29,970 bases of DNA, taken from positions 1-29,970 of the forward strand of contig JAUUSS010000014.1 of assembly GCA_030841765.1 (NCBI GenBank), read 5' to 3'. Shown here in pieces: positions 14,905 to 22,053 of the stretch. The translations under genes were made by a program, and so were the position numbers. This stretch comes from Collinsella aerofaciens (GTDB lineage: Bacteria > Actinomycetota > Coriobacteriia > Coriobacteriales > Coriobacteriaceae). How positions within the stretch are numbered: position 1 is the first letter of the stretch; each line of letters starts with the position of its first letter. The notes beneath the pieces are model-generated. The model was not told the origin of the DNA. It made no database searches and was given only the letters and a program-made list of their open reading frames with translations.

Positions 14905-15765
14905 ATGAATCCCATTACCATGAAGCTCGTCGTCGATGATCTGATCCTGCAGGCCCTGCGCGAGGACATTACGTTTGAGGACGTGAGCACGGCGAGCGTG
15001 TGCCCCACGGCGCGTCCCGCCACGGTGGAGCTCATCGCCAAGGCCGATGGCATCATCGCCGGCCTGGACGTGTTCGCTCGCACCTTTGAGCTGCTGGATC
15101 CGCAGAGCTCAGTGCTGTTTGATGTCGTCGATGGCGATGAGGTGCACGCCGGCGACCACGTGGGCCAGGTGCGCGGCGACGCGCGCGTGCTGCTTTCGGG
15201 CGAGCGCGTGGCGCTCAACTATCTACAGCGTATGAGCGGTATCGCCACCTACACGCACAACATGGCAGCGGCGCTCGAGGGTACCAAGACCGTGCTCGTC
15301 GATACGCGCAAGACCACGCCGGGCATGCGCGTCTTTGAGAAGGCCGCGGTCGAGATCGGCGGCGGCAGCAACCACCGTTACAACCTGTCGACGGCTGTCA
15401 TGCTCAAGGACAACCACATCGACGCCGCCGGTGGCGTGGCACGCGCGATTGAGATGGCGCGCGCCCATGCGTCGTTTACCACGACGGTCGAGATTGAGTG
15501 CGAGAACCTGGACATGGTGCGCGAGGCCGTGGAGGCCGGCGCCGACATCATCATGTTCGACAACATGACCCATGACGACATGACCGCCGCGATTGAGCTT
15601 ATCGCCGGTCGCGCCAAGACCGAGTGCTCGGGCAACGTGGACGCCAGCAATATCCGCGCGCTCGCCGACCTGGGCGTTGACTTCATTAGCTCGGGGGCGC
15701 TGACGCACTCTGCGCCGATTCTCGACCTCTCGCTTAAGCACCTTCGTCTGTTGGACGGTAAATAA
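14905..15765 (+). CDS. nadC: Nicotinate-nucleotide pyrophosphorylase NadC
   Basis: A 286-residue quinolinate phosphoribosyltransferase that makes nicotinate mononucleotide from quinolinate and PRPP. The motifs are complete: R101 and R109 in GERVALNYLQRMSG, R135/K136 in VDTRKTTPG, GGGSNHRYN (152-160), KDNHI (168-172) and a DxxMFDN-like IIMFDNM segment. GGAGGAG, overlapping the end of nadB, stands 6 bases before the ATG, so the genes are coupled. The stop overlaps the niaR start by one base. Confidence 0.97.
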   Translation: MNPITMKLVVDDLILQALREDITFEDVSTASVCPTARPATVELIAKADGIIAGLDVFARTFELLDPQSSVLFDVVDGDEVHAGDHVGQVRGDARVLLSGERVALNYLQRMSGIATYTHNMAAALEGTKTVLVDTRKTTPGMRVFEKAAVEIGGGSNHRYNLSTAVMLKDNHIDAAGGVARAIEMARAHASFTTTVEIECENLDMVREAVEAGADIIMFDNMTHDDMTAAIELIAGRAKTECSGNVDASNIRALADLGVDFISSGALTHSAPILDLSLKHLRLLDGK

Positions 15766-16310
15766 TGGACGCCCGCGAGCGTCGCCGTGCCATCATGGGC
15801 GTGCTCGAGGAAGCCAAGGAGCCCGTTTCGGGCAGCGCACTTGCCCGTGAGGTTGGCGTGAGCCGCCAGATTGTCGTTCAGGATATTGCCCTGTTACGTG
15901 CCGATGGGCACGATATCGTGGCGACCAACCGTGGTTATGTGCTGCAGGAGGCCCCCAGCAGCCCCGCCGTGCCCACGCGCCTGGTCAAGGTTCGCCACGG
16001 CGTGGAGCAGGCGGGCGATGAGCTCACGAGTATCGTCGACGCCGGAGGCGCCGTGCTCAACGTGATCGTCAATCACCGCGTGTACGGTAAGATCACGGCC
16101 GACCTGGACATCCGCAATCGTCGCGATGTTGAGCGCTACCTGCACGATATCGAGAGCGGCAAGAGCTTCCCACTGCTGACGGTGACCAGCGGCTACCACT
16201 TCCATCGCATCGCGGCGGAAGACGAGCAAACCCTCGACGAGATCGAGGCTATGCTCAAGGAGAAAGGCTACTTGGCAGACCTGATGCCCTACGAAGACGA
16301 TTTGTCCTAG
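15765..16310 (+). CDS. niaR: Niacin-responsive transcriptional repressor NiaR
   Basis: A 181-residue repressor with an N-terminal helix-turn-helix (GSALAREVGVSRQIVVQDIALLR) and a C-terminal 3H domain. Family members bind nicotinic acid through a metal site; its ligands are present with the spacing of the structurally known Thermotoga protein: H78, E86, H145 and H147. H104 in VNHRVYG is the middle conserved His. The start overlaps the nadC stop (TAATG), so it is the last gene of the operon it probably represses, via the palindrome at 12359-12402. Confidence 0.93.
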   Translation: MDARERRRAIMGVLEEAKEPVSGSALAREVGVSRQIVVQDIALLRADGHDIVATNRGYVLQEAPSSPAVPTRLVKVRHGVEQAGDELTSIVDAGGAVLNVIVNHRVYGKITADLDIRNRRDVERYLHDIESGKSFPLLTVTSGYHFHRIAAEDEQTLDEIEAMLKEKGYLADLMPYEDDLS

Positions 16311-16327
16311 ACGACGCCGCATCTATA

Positions 16328-16394
16328 AGTTGCGGTGAAATAGTTCCTAAAATCGGCATCCAAGCCATAAAACAGGTACTATTCCACCGCAACT
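16328..16394. repeat. Dispersed inverted repeat (TTGCGGTGAAATAG family), copy 1
   Basis: Seventeen-base arms AGTTGCGGTGAAATAGT and ACTATTCCACCGCAACT pair with one mismatch around a 33-base loop. A related copy closes the window at 29908-29970. Both lie just after the stop of a rightward gene. Confidence 0.65.
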
Positions 16395-16432
16395 GCCAAG
16401 GGTCCCGCTCCAAATTAGCTGCCCATACAAGC

Positions 16433-16470
16433 AAAAGGAGGCCTCCGCGGCGATGCGGAGGCCTCCTTTT
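16433..16470. terminator. Bidirectional intrinsic terminator between niaR and ferredoxin
   Basis: A perfect 16-bp stem, AAAAGGAGGCCTCCGC with its complement, closes a 6-base loop. T-runs on both strands make it work for the rightward nad operon and the leftward ferredoxin gene. Confidence 0.92.
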
Positions 16471-16511
16471 TTGTGCACGGTGTACTTTTGAGTGCGCAAG
16501 TGGGGGAGTTG

Positions 16512-16697
16512 TTACTCCTCGACGATCTCGGTGATCGCGCCGGCGGGGCAAGCGTCCTGGCAAGCGCCACAGGCGACGCAGGAGTCCTCGTCAGCGACGG
16601 TAGCGACGTCCTGGAGCTCCAGAACGCCAGCGGGGCAGGAGTCGACGCAAACGCCACAAGCGATGCACTCGTCGGCATCAATTACGGGATGAGCCAT
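16512..16697 (-). CDS. 2[4Fe-4S] ferredoxin
   Basis: A 61-residue clostridial-type ferredoxin that carries low-potential electrons in anaerobic metabolism. Two cluster motifs, CIACGVCVDSCPAG and CVACGACQDACPAG, account for all eight ligands. The frame is open further upstream, but the ATG at 16697 has AGAGAGGAAA before it and gives the normal family length. It is a single gene, convergent with niaR. Confidence 0.96.
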   Translation of the reverse strand: MAHPVIDADECIACGVCVDSCPAGVLELQDVATVADEDSCVACGACQDACPAGAITEIVEE

Positions 16698-16716
16698 GGT
16701 AGTTTCCTCTCTGTTG

Positions 16717-16744
16717 ACCGACGCTACAGGCGATGCGCGCCGGT
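16717..16744 (-). promoter_or_regulatory. 5' UTR hairpin before the ferredoxin ribosome binding site
   Basis: ACCGACGC (16717-16724) pairs with GCGCCGGT (16737-16744) with one G-T pair. It ends about 4 bases before the AGAGAGGAAA of the ferredoxin gene, like the hairpins before trxA, dnaK, dnaJ and clpB. Confidence 0.35.
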
Positions 16745-16758
16745 TTGATTCGGGCAAA

Positions 16759-16786
16759 AACATACCACGGGAGCGACCGTTTGCAA
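16759..16786 (-). promoter_or_regulatory. Candidate ferredoxin promoter
   Basis: On the minus strand TTGCAA (16786-16781), 16 bases, then TATGTT (16764-16759). The position is right for the gene at 16697; the match is moderate. Confidence 0.4.
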
Positions 16787-16920
16787 TACCCTCTGACCGG
16801 CATCTTCATACCGTTCGCCGAGTATGCCAAGGTTTACTAAAAAACACGCAGGTGGGGCCGTTGAGCTGCGTAAATGTTAGCTAAAGGTGACTTGAAATAT
16901 GGGGCGATTGAGCGTGCTTG

Positions 16921-17092
16921 CGGAAACCGCATCCCATTATTTTGTCGAAAAACGGGTTGCAGTTTCCGGTTAGGCCCGCTAGCGGAAAATGCGAGCCGGT
17001 ATCAGCTCTCAAAACGGGATACGGTTTCCGGTTGAGCCTTCAGACGGAAACTGCGACCCGGAATCCACGCTCAAACCGGGATGAGCTTTCCG
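16921..17092. repeat. Second array of three palindromic GGAAA...GGGATGCGGTTTCC-type units
   Basis: Three units lie at about 16921-16968, 16982-17031 and 17044-17092, spaced about 62 bp. Each starts with a CGGAAAnTGCGAnCCGG-like arm and ends with an AAACGGGATnnGnTTTCCG-like arm. They correspond to the array at 221-388 in unit number, spacing and orientation. No credible gene lies from 16698 to 17354; the rest holds the ferredoxin promoter, A/T-rich sequence and the dnaK control region. Confidence 0.6.
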
Positions 17093-17218
17093 CAAGACGG
17101 CCCCAGGCACCCCCGGACGCAAACCTCAGCCATCTCTACATAGATCTCGATAGATTTGCCGAGAACTCAATCAGCGCATCTACCTGTGGATTTAAGAACC
17201 TAAACTCTCAACAATAAG

Positions 17219-17253
17219 AAATCTTATATGAATTGACTTAGATTTTGTATATT
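17219..17253 (+). promoter_or_regulatory. dnaK control region: 27-bp motif shared with clpB, plus -10 box
   Basis: AAATCTTATAT, five bases, GACTTAGATTT (17219-17245), directly followed by a TATATT -10 box (17248-17253). The same two 11-base blocks with the same spacing occur before clpB (26803-26829). Actinobacterial HspR binds HAIR sites (CTTGAGT-N7-ACTCAAG) at these two genes; this motif is a diverged, A/T-rich candidate, and hspR lies at the end of this cluster. Confidence 0.6.
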
Positions 17254-17297
17254 CCAGCCCATAAGGGGATACACTACATCCTGAAAGACAAGCCGAA

Positions 17298-17327
17298 GCG
17301 CCGCGCGACAGACCGTCGAGGCGGCGC
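17298..17327 (+). promoter_or_regulatory. 5' UTR hairpin before the dnaK ribosome binding site
   Basis: GCGCCGC (17298-17304) pairs with GCGGCGC (17321-17327), with an inner CGAC/GTCG helix. It ends about 9 bases before the AGAGAGAGGGA of dnaK. Confidence 0.5.
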
Positions 17328-17354
17328 GAACGCACAAGAGAGAGGGAATTTCTA

Positions 17355-19247
17355 ATGAGTAAGATTCTTGGTATCGACCTTGGTACTACTAACTCCGCTA
17401 TGGCCGTTCTCGAGGGCGGTTCTCCGACCATTATCGTGAACGCCGAGGGCGACCGCACCACCCCGTCCGTTGTCGGCTTCCGTGCCGACGGCGACCGCGT
17501 CGTGGGTAAGGCCGCTAAGAACCAGGCTGTCACCAACCCCAAGAACACCGTGTTCTCCATCAAGCGCTTCATGGGCCGCAAGTACTCCGAGTGCACCTCC
17601 GAGCTCAAGACCGTGCCGTATGAGGTCAAGGAGGGCCAGGGCGGCCGTGCCGTCGTCAACATCGAGGGCAAGGATTACACCGCCGAGCAGGTGAGCGCCA
17701 TGGTGCTCGCCAAGATGAAGGCCGATGCCGAGAAGTATCTGGGCGAGACCGTCACCGACGCCGTCATCACCGTCCCGGCCTACTTCAACGACGCCCAGCG
17801 TCAGGCCACCAAGGACGCCGGTAAGATCGCCGGCCTCAACGTCAAGCGTATCGTCAACGAGCCGACCGCTGCTGCCCTGGCCTATGGCCTGGACAAGCAG
17901 GGCTCCGACCAGCGCATCCTGGTCTTCGACCTGGGCGGCGGCACCTTCGACGTCTCTATCCTCGACCTCGCCGACGGCGTGTTTGAGGTTCTGTCCACCT
18001 CGGGCGACAACCACCTGGGCGGCGACGACTGGGATCAGCGCGTCATCGACTGGATGGCCGACAAGTTCCAGCAGGAGAACGGCGTCGACCTGCGTCAGGA
18101 CCCCATGGCCCTGCAGCGTCTGAAGGAGGCCGCCGAGAACGCCAAGAAGGAGCTCTCCGCAGCCCAGCAGTCCACCATCAACCTGCCGTTCATCACCATG
18201 AACCAGTCCGGCCCGCTGCACCTCAACTACACGCTGACCCGCGCCGAGTTCGAGAAGATTACCCGCGACCTGCTCGAGCGCTGCAAGCAGCCTGTTACCA
18301 ACGCCCTGCGCGACGCTAAGCTCAAGCTCTCCGACCTGACCGAGGTCATCCTCGTCGGCGGCTCCACCCGTATGCCCGCTGTTCAGGACCTGGTCAAGAC
18401 CATGACCGGCAAGCAGCCCAACATGTCCGTGAACCCCGACGAGGTCGTTGCCGACGGCGCTGCCGTTCAGGGCGGCGTGCTCACCGGTGATGTTGAGGGC
18501 ATCCTGCTGCTCGACGTGACCCCGCTGTCGCTGGGCGTCGAGACCATGGGCGGCATCATGACCAAGATGATCGACCGCAACACCACGATCCCGACCTCCA
18601 AGACCGAGGTCTACTCCACCGCTGCCGACAACCAGACCAGCGTCGAGATCAACGTGCTCCAGGGCGAGCGCGAGCTTGCCCGCGACAACAAGTCGCTCGG
18701 TAAGTTCCAGCTGACCGGCATCCCGGCTGCCCGCCGCGGCGTGCCGCAGATCGAGGTCACTTTCGACATCGACGCCAACGGCATCGTCAAGGTCTCCGCT
18801 AAGGACAAGGGCACCGGCAAGGAGCAGCAGATCACCATTTCCGGCTCCACCGCTCTGTCCGACGACGAAGTCGATCGTATGGTCAAGGACGCCGAGGCTC
18901 ATGCCGAGGAGGACAAGAAGCAGAAGGAAGAGGTCGAGGTCCGCAACCAGACCGACAGCCTGTGCTACTCCACCGAGCAGACCCTCAACGAGCTGGGCGA
19001 CAAGGTTTCCGCCGACGTGAAGTCCAAGGCCGAGGCCGCTATCGCCGACGCCAAGAAGGCGCTCGAGGGCTCTGACGTCGAAGCCATCAAGGCCGCCGGC
19101 GAGTCCCTGCAGTCCGTGGCCTACGAGCTGGCCCAGGTTGTCTACGCCGACGCTCAGCAGCAGACCGACGGTGCCGCCGGTGCCCAGCCTGCCGACGATG
19201 ACGTTGTCGACGCCGACTACGAGGTTGTGGACGACGAGGACAAGTAA
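17355..19247 (+). CDS. dnaK: Chaperone DnaK (Hsp70)
   Basis: A 630-residue ATP-driven chaperone that binds unfolded proteins together with DnaJ and GrpE. The nucleotide-binding domain starts ILGIDLGTTNSAMAV (phosphate 1), followed by VPAYFNDAQRQATKDA, NEPTAAALAYG, VFDLGGGTFDVS (phosphate 2) and EVILVGGSTRMP (adenosine). The interdomain linker is DVTPLSLGVET; the substrate-binding domain and helical lid follow. The acidic tail ends DADYEVVDDEDK, close to the EEVD-like bacterial ends. AGAGAGAGGGA precedes the ATG. It is first in the cluster with grpE 2 bases downstream. Likely repressed by HspR. Confidence 0.98.
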   Translation: MSKILGIDLGTTNSAMAVLEGGSPTIIVNAEGDRTTPSVVGFRADGDRVVGKAAKNQAVTNPKNTVFSIKRFMGRKYSECTSELKTVPYEVKEGQGGRAVVNIEGKDYTAEQVSAMVLAKMKADAEKYLGETVTDAVITVPAYFNDAQRQATKDAGKIAGLNVKRIVNEPTAAALAYGLDKQGSDQRILVFDLGGGTFDVSILDLADGVFEVLSTSGDNHLGGDDWDQRVIDWMADKFQQENGVDLRQDPMALQRLKEAAENAKKELSAAQQSTINLPFITMNQSGPLHLNYTLTRAEFEKITRDLLERCKQPVTNALRDAKLKLSDLTEVILVGGSTRMPAVQDLVKTMTGKQPNMSVNPDEVVADGAAVQGGVLTGDVEGILLLDVTPLSLGVETMGGIMTKMIDRNTTIPTSKTEVYSTAADNQTSVEINVLQGERELARDNKSLGKFQLTGIPAARRGVPQIEVTFDIDANGIVKVSAKDKGTGKEQQITISGSTALSDDEVDRMVKDAEAHAEEDKKQKEEVEVRNQTDSLCYSTEQTLNELGDKVSADVKSKAEAAIADAKKALEGSDVEAIKAAGESLQSVAYELAQVVYADAQQQTDGAAGAQPADDDVVDADYEVVDDEDK

Positions 19248-19249
19248 TC

Positions 19250-20092
19250 ATGTCCGCCCGTAAAGCTCGCACGGAGGCGGCTGCCGCTGGCGCCGCCCCC
19301 GTTGACTCTGAGGAGAAGGACGTGAAGATTCCCGTAGAGGCCGTCGACGATACCGAGGCCAACGAGGCCGAGGCCGCCGAGGCTGCCGAGAACCAGGTAG
19401 AGGATTCCAACAAGGAGGCGACGATGACCGAGGACGAGATGGTGGAAGCCGCTATCCGCGCCGGTGAGGAAGCCGCCGACAACGACTTTAAGCTCAAGTT
19501 CGAGCAGGCCCAAAAGGAGCTCGCCGACGTGCGCAATGAGCTCGATGCTGCGGCAGAGGCTCAGAAGGCCGCCGAGGACAAGGCAAAGGACGCCACCGAG
19601 CGCACCGCCCGTCTGCAGGCCGACTGGGAGAACTTCCGTCGCCGCACCGCCAACGAGCGCATTGCCGAGCGCGAGCGCGCGACCGAGAAACTCGTCACCG
19701 CGCTGCTGCCGGTGGTCGACGATATCGAGCGTGCGATCGACCATGCCCGCAGCCAGGAGCTTGCCGACGACTTTAAGCAGTTCGTCGACGGCGTCGACGC
19801 GGTGCATGCCAAGCTGCTCGATGTGTTTGCGCACGAGGGCGTTGAGCCCATCGACCCCAAGGGCGAGGCGTTCGATCCGCTCGAGCACCAGGCCGTGGGT
19901 CGCGTCGAGGACGCGTCGCAGTACGACGAGACCGTCAACGACGTGTACCAGAAGGGCTACCGCATGGCGGATCGCATCCTGCGTTCCGCGATGGTGACGG
20001 TGACCTACGGCGGCGAGAAACGCCCCGCACCGGAGCCCGAAGCGGCGCCCGAGGATGCTGCGGCCGATACGGCCGAGAGCACCGAGGAGTAA
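19250..20092 (+). CDS. grpE: Nucleotide exchange factor GrpE
   Basis: GrpE releases ADP from DnaK. The core (about residues 80-255) has the long N-terminal coiled coil (KFEQAQKELADVRNEL), LQADWENFRRRTANER, LLPVVDDIERAI, and the beta part EAFDPLEHQAVGRVE plus QKGYRMADRILRSAMVTV. At 280 residues it is long for the family; the first 58 residues and the last 25 are acidic Ala/Glu-rich and probably disordered. The ATG at 19250, two bases after the dnaK stop with GAGGA nearby, is taken. A second ATG at 19424 (M59) has a much better AAGGAGG upstream and gives a normal 222-residue GrpE, so both starts may be used. Confidence 0.94.
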   Translation: MSARKARTEAAAAGAAPVDSEEKDVKIPVEAVDDTEANEAEAAEAAENQVEDSNKEATMTEDEMVEAAIRAGEEAADNDFKLKFEQAQKELADVRNELDAAAEAQKAAEDKAKDATERTARLQADWENFRRRTANERIAERERATEKLVTALLPVVDDIERAIDHARSQELADDFKQFVDGVDAVHAKLLDVFAHEGVEPIDPKGEAFDPLEHQAVGRVEDASQYDETVNDVYQKGYRMADRILRSAMVTVTYGGEKRPAPEPEAAPEDAAADTAESTEE

Positions 20093-20097
20093 TTGAG

Positions 20098-20128
20098 AAG
20101 GGCCCCGGGGCAACACCCGGGGCCCTTT
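20098..20128 (+). terminator. Intrinsic terminator between grpE and dnaJ
   Basis: A perfect 12-bp stem, AAGGGCCCCGGG with its complement, closes a 6-base loop (GCAACA) and ends in TTTCT. The T-run is short, so it may terminate only part of the transcripts, lowering dnaJ and hspR relative to dnaK and grpE. Confidence 0.75.
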
Positions 20129-20156
20129 CTGGCCTAGTGCCATATGAAAGCATGAG

Positions 20157-20177
20157 CCGCCGCCCGCTGGGCGGCGG
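20157..20177 (+). promoter_or_regulatory. 5' UTR hairpin before the dnaJ ribosome binding site
   Basis: CCGCCGCCC pairs perfectly with GGGCGGCGG around a GCT loop, ending about 9 bases before the GGAGAGGAG of dnaJ. It is too stable to melt as a simple RNA thermometer. Confidence 0.5.
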
Positions 20178-20199
20178 ATGAAACAGGAGAGGAGCTACG

Positions 20200-21165
20200 A
20201 TGGCTGCAGGCAAAACCTTCTATGACATCCTGGGCGTATCCAAGAGCGCCTCCGACAAAGAGATCAAGAGCGCGTTCCGTAAGCTCGCGCAAAAATATCA
20301 CCCCGATGCCGGCGGCGACGAGGCCAAGTTTAAGGAGATTAGCGAGGCCTACGAGACGCTTTCGGACGAGAAGAAGCGCAAAGAGTACGACCAGATGCTC
20401 ATGTTCGGCGGCATGCCGGGCGCGGGCGGCGCGTATGGCGGCGGCTACGGCGCCGGTGCTGGCGCGAGCGGCTGGGGCGATATCTTCGACAGCATCTTTA
20501 GCGGCAACGGCGCCTGGGGCAGCGATTGGGGCTCGGGCTTTGCCGGGGCTGCGGGCGCTGCCGGTGCCGGCGCGGGTCGCAGCCGCGCTCGCAAGGGCGG
20601 CGACCTGTCGCTGACCGTCGATGTGACGGCCGAGGACGCGTTTCGCGGTGTGACGCACAAGGTCACCTACCGCATTCCCTCGACGGGCGAGCAGCAGACC
20701 ATTACGGTCTCGGTGCCTGCGGGCGCGGTCGACGGCGGCAAGCTGCGCTACAAGCGTCGCGGCGAGTATGGCGTTGCCGGCGGCGAGCGCGGCGACCTGG
20801 TCGTGACCACGCACGTGGAGGAACATCCGCTGTTTAAGCGCAAAGGTGCCGACGTGACCATGGAGGTGCCGGTCTCGGTCTATGAGGCGGCGCTCGGCTG
20901 CACGGTGGACGTGCCGACGCCCGGCGGTGCGACGGTCCGTTTGAAGGTGCCCGCGGGTACCCAGACGGGCAAGAAGTTCCGCTTTAAGGAGATGGGCGCG
21001 CCCGACGTTAAGCACCGTGGCCGCACCGGTGCGCTGCTCGTCGAGATCAAGGTACAGGTCCCCACGAACCTGTCCGACGACGAGCGCGATGCCATGACCA
21101 AGCTGCGCGAGACCGACACACGCGACTACCGCGAGAAGGTCAATCGTTACAAGGCGACGTACTAG
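20200..21165 (+). CDS. dnaJ: DnaJ-family co-chaperone without zinc fingers (type B, CbpA/DnaJ2-like)
   Basis: A 321-residue Hsp40 that stimulates DnaK ATPase. The J-domain (residues 6-68) has the essential HPD (34-36) in QKYHPDAGG. A Gly/Ala-rich, Trp/Phe-containing linker (69-127) follows, then the two beta-barrel client-binding domains (GDLSLTVDVTAEDAF..., VPVSVYEAALGCTVDVPTPGG...) and a short dimerisation end. The four CxxCxGxG zinc repeats of classical DnaJ are absent, so a second, zinc-bearing DnaJ is probably encoded elsewhere. It lies between the terminator after grpE and hspR, as in other Actinobacteria. Confidence 0.94.
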   Translation: MAAGKTFYDILGVSKSASDKEIKSAFRKLAQKYHPDAGGDEAKFKEISEAYETLSDEKKRKEYDQMLMFGGMPGAGGAYGGGYGAGAGASGWGDIFDSIFSGNGAWGSDWGSGFAGAAGAAGAGAGRSRARKGGDLSLTVDVTAEDAFRGVTHKVTYRIPSTGEQQTITVSVPAGAVDGGKLRYKRRGEYGVAGGERGDLVVTTHVEEHPLFKRKGADVTMEVPVSVYEAALGCTVDVPTPGGATVRLKVPAGTQTGKKFRFKEMGAPDVKHRGRTGALLVEIKVQVPTNLSDDERDAMTKLRETDTRDYREKVNRYKATY

Positions 21166-21181
21166 GGCGGTCATGGCGCAC

Positions 21182-21197
21182 GCCCGCGCCCGCGGGC
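21182..21197 (+). other. GC palindrome between dnaJ and hspR
   Basis: GCCCGC, GCCC loop, GCGGGC. It lies about 24 bases before the hspR ribosome binding site, with no T-run after it; it may slow or partly stop transcription into hspR. Confidence 0.35.
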
Positions 21198-21237
21198 TTA
21201 TGATGGACGATAACGAGACGGAAAGGGGTCAGGTAGC

Positions 21238-21654
21238 ATGGCCGAGGACAATAGGAACAAACCGCTGTACATGATCAGCGTGGCGGCCGAGCTGACCGGC
21301 ATGCATCCGCAGACTCTGCGCGTCTACGAGTCCAAGGGCCTGGTGAACCCCCAGCGCTCGGGCGGCAACACGCGCCTGTATTCGCGTGCCGATATCGAGC
21401 GCCTGGAGCTCATCAACCAGCTCACCGACGAGGGCATCAACCTCGCCGGCGTGGTGCGCATTCTCGATATGAAGGAGCGTGCCGAGGAGCGCGAGCGCGA
21501 GAATGAAAAGCTCCGTGCTCGCGTGCGCCAGCTCGAGGACGAGTTGCACGAGTACAAGATGCAGAAGAAGATCACCGCCCTGGCCCCGCGCGACGGCTCG
21601 GTTAACCCCGAACAGGTCATGCGCAAACTTTTGGGCGCAGGCGGGGATCTGTAG
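21238..21654 (+). CDS. hspR: Heat-shock repressor HspR (MerR family)
   Basis: A 138-residue repressor with an N-terminal MerR winged helix: LYMISVAAELTGMHPQTLRVYE, the SKGLVNPQR wing, and GGNTRLYSRADIERLELI. A coiled coil (about 80-115, rich in Glu/Arg) follows for dimerisation. In Actinobacteria HspR, with DnaK as co-repressor, shuts off dnaK and clpB under normal temperature. GAAAGGGG lies 9 bases before the ATG. It is the last gene of the dnaK cluster, 72 bp after dnaJ. Its likely targets here are the motifs at 17219-17245 and 26803-26829. Confidence 0.95.
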   Translation: MAEDNRNKPLYMISVAAELTGMHPQTLRVYESKGLVNPQRSGGNTRLYSRADIERLELINQLTDEGINLAGVVRILDMKERAEERERENEKLRARVRQLEDELHEYKMQKKITALAPRDGSVNPEQVMRKLLGAGGDL

Positions 21655-21682
21655 GTTACGCCGTTCTGCCGAACGGCGTAAC
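21655..21682. other. Hairpin directly after hspR
   Basis: A perfect 12-bp stem GTTACGCCGTTC/GAACGGCGTAAC with loop TGCC starts right after the hspR stop. No T-run follows; it probably works with the terminator 43 bp downstream. Confidence 0.5.
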
Positions 21683-21696
21683 GGCTCGACGCTGTG

Positions 21697-21794
21697 CGAC
21701 GTCCAGAGCGACAATTTGTCATTCAAAAGGCAAGGCATGACCAGAAGGTCTATGCCTTGCCTTTTTCATGCCAACTTGTTCGCTCTGGACGTCG
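21697..21794. repeat. Long inverted repeat enclosing the hspR terminator
   Basis: CGACGTCCAGAGCGACAA (21697-21714) and its near-exact complement (21776-21794, one extra base) flank the terminator stem at 21725-21765. The whole folds as one nested cruciform-like structure. Confidence 0.6.
21725..21767 (+). terminator. Intrinsic terminator of the dnaJ-hspR transcript
   Basis: AAAAGGCAAGGCAT pairs with ATGCCTTGCCTTTT; inside is a GACC/GGTC helix with loop AGAA. The stem runs into a T-tract on both strands. Confidence 0.9.
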
Positions 21795-21810
21795 CTCGCT
21801 GTCCGTCCTC

Positions 21811-21896
21811 TACCTGCGGCGTTGCCTTGCTCCGGATGCGGTAGTCGTTGGTAGTCATTGGGGACGTTCTGAAATGACTAGTCGAAAGGGACACTC
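21811..21896. repeat. Second copy of the block-structured intergenic repeat
   Basis: It holds TACCTGCGGCGTTGCC (21811-21826), GTAGTCATTGGG (21851-21862), GGGGACGTTC (21860-21869) and GGGACACTC (21888-21896), in the same order as at 103-188. Apart from this and the hspR terminator structures, no gene is visible from 21655 to 22053. Confidence 0.5.
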
Positions 21897-22021
21897 TTGC
21901 GGTAAATCTGCAGGCCCTCGCCGAACTCGTCCTGTGCTTTACCGAGATAAAGTGAACGTGTAGATTCGTAACCCACTCGCAACCGTTCTATGGCACGATA
22001 TTGAACGAATGTATGCTATGC

Positions 22022-22038
22022 GCCCAAATCTCTTGGGC
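22022..22038 (+). other. Small hairpin before the hydratase ribosome binding site
   Basis: GCCCAA pairs with TTGGGC around a 5-base loop, ending about 4 bases before GGGAG. Its place between the two possible starts favours the ATG at 22054. Confidence 0.35.
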
Positions 22039-22053
22039 AGAGTGGGAGACAGT

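Noticed and set aside
16918..17217. A 99-codon rightward frame across the second palindromic array
   Set aside because: It is open only because the repeat has no stops in that frame; no ribosome binding site and an implausible composition.
17352..18902. 516-codon leftward frame opposite dnaK
   Set aside because: Antisense shadow of a strongly codon-biased gene; repetitive Leu/Gly/Val-rich product without domains.
17298..20177. 5' hairpins of dnaK and dnaJ as RNA thermometers
   Set aside because: The stems are pure GC, do not include the ribosome binding site, and would not melt at heat-shock temperatures.
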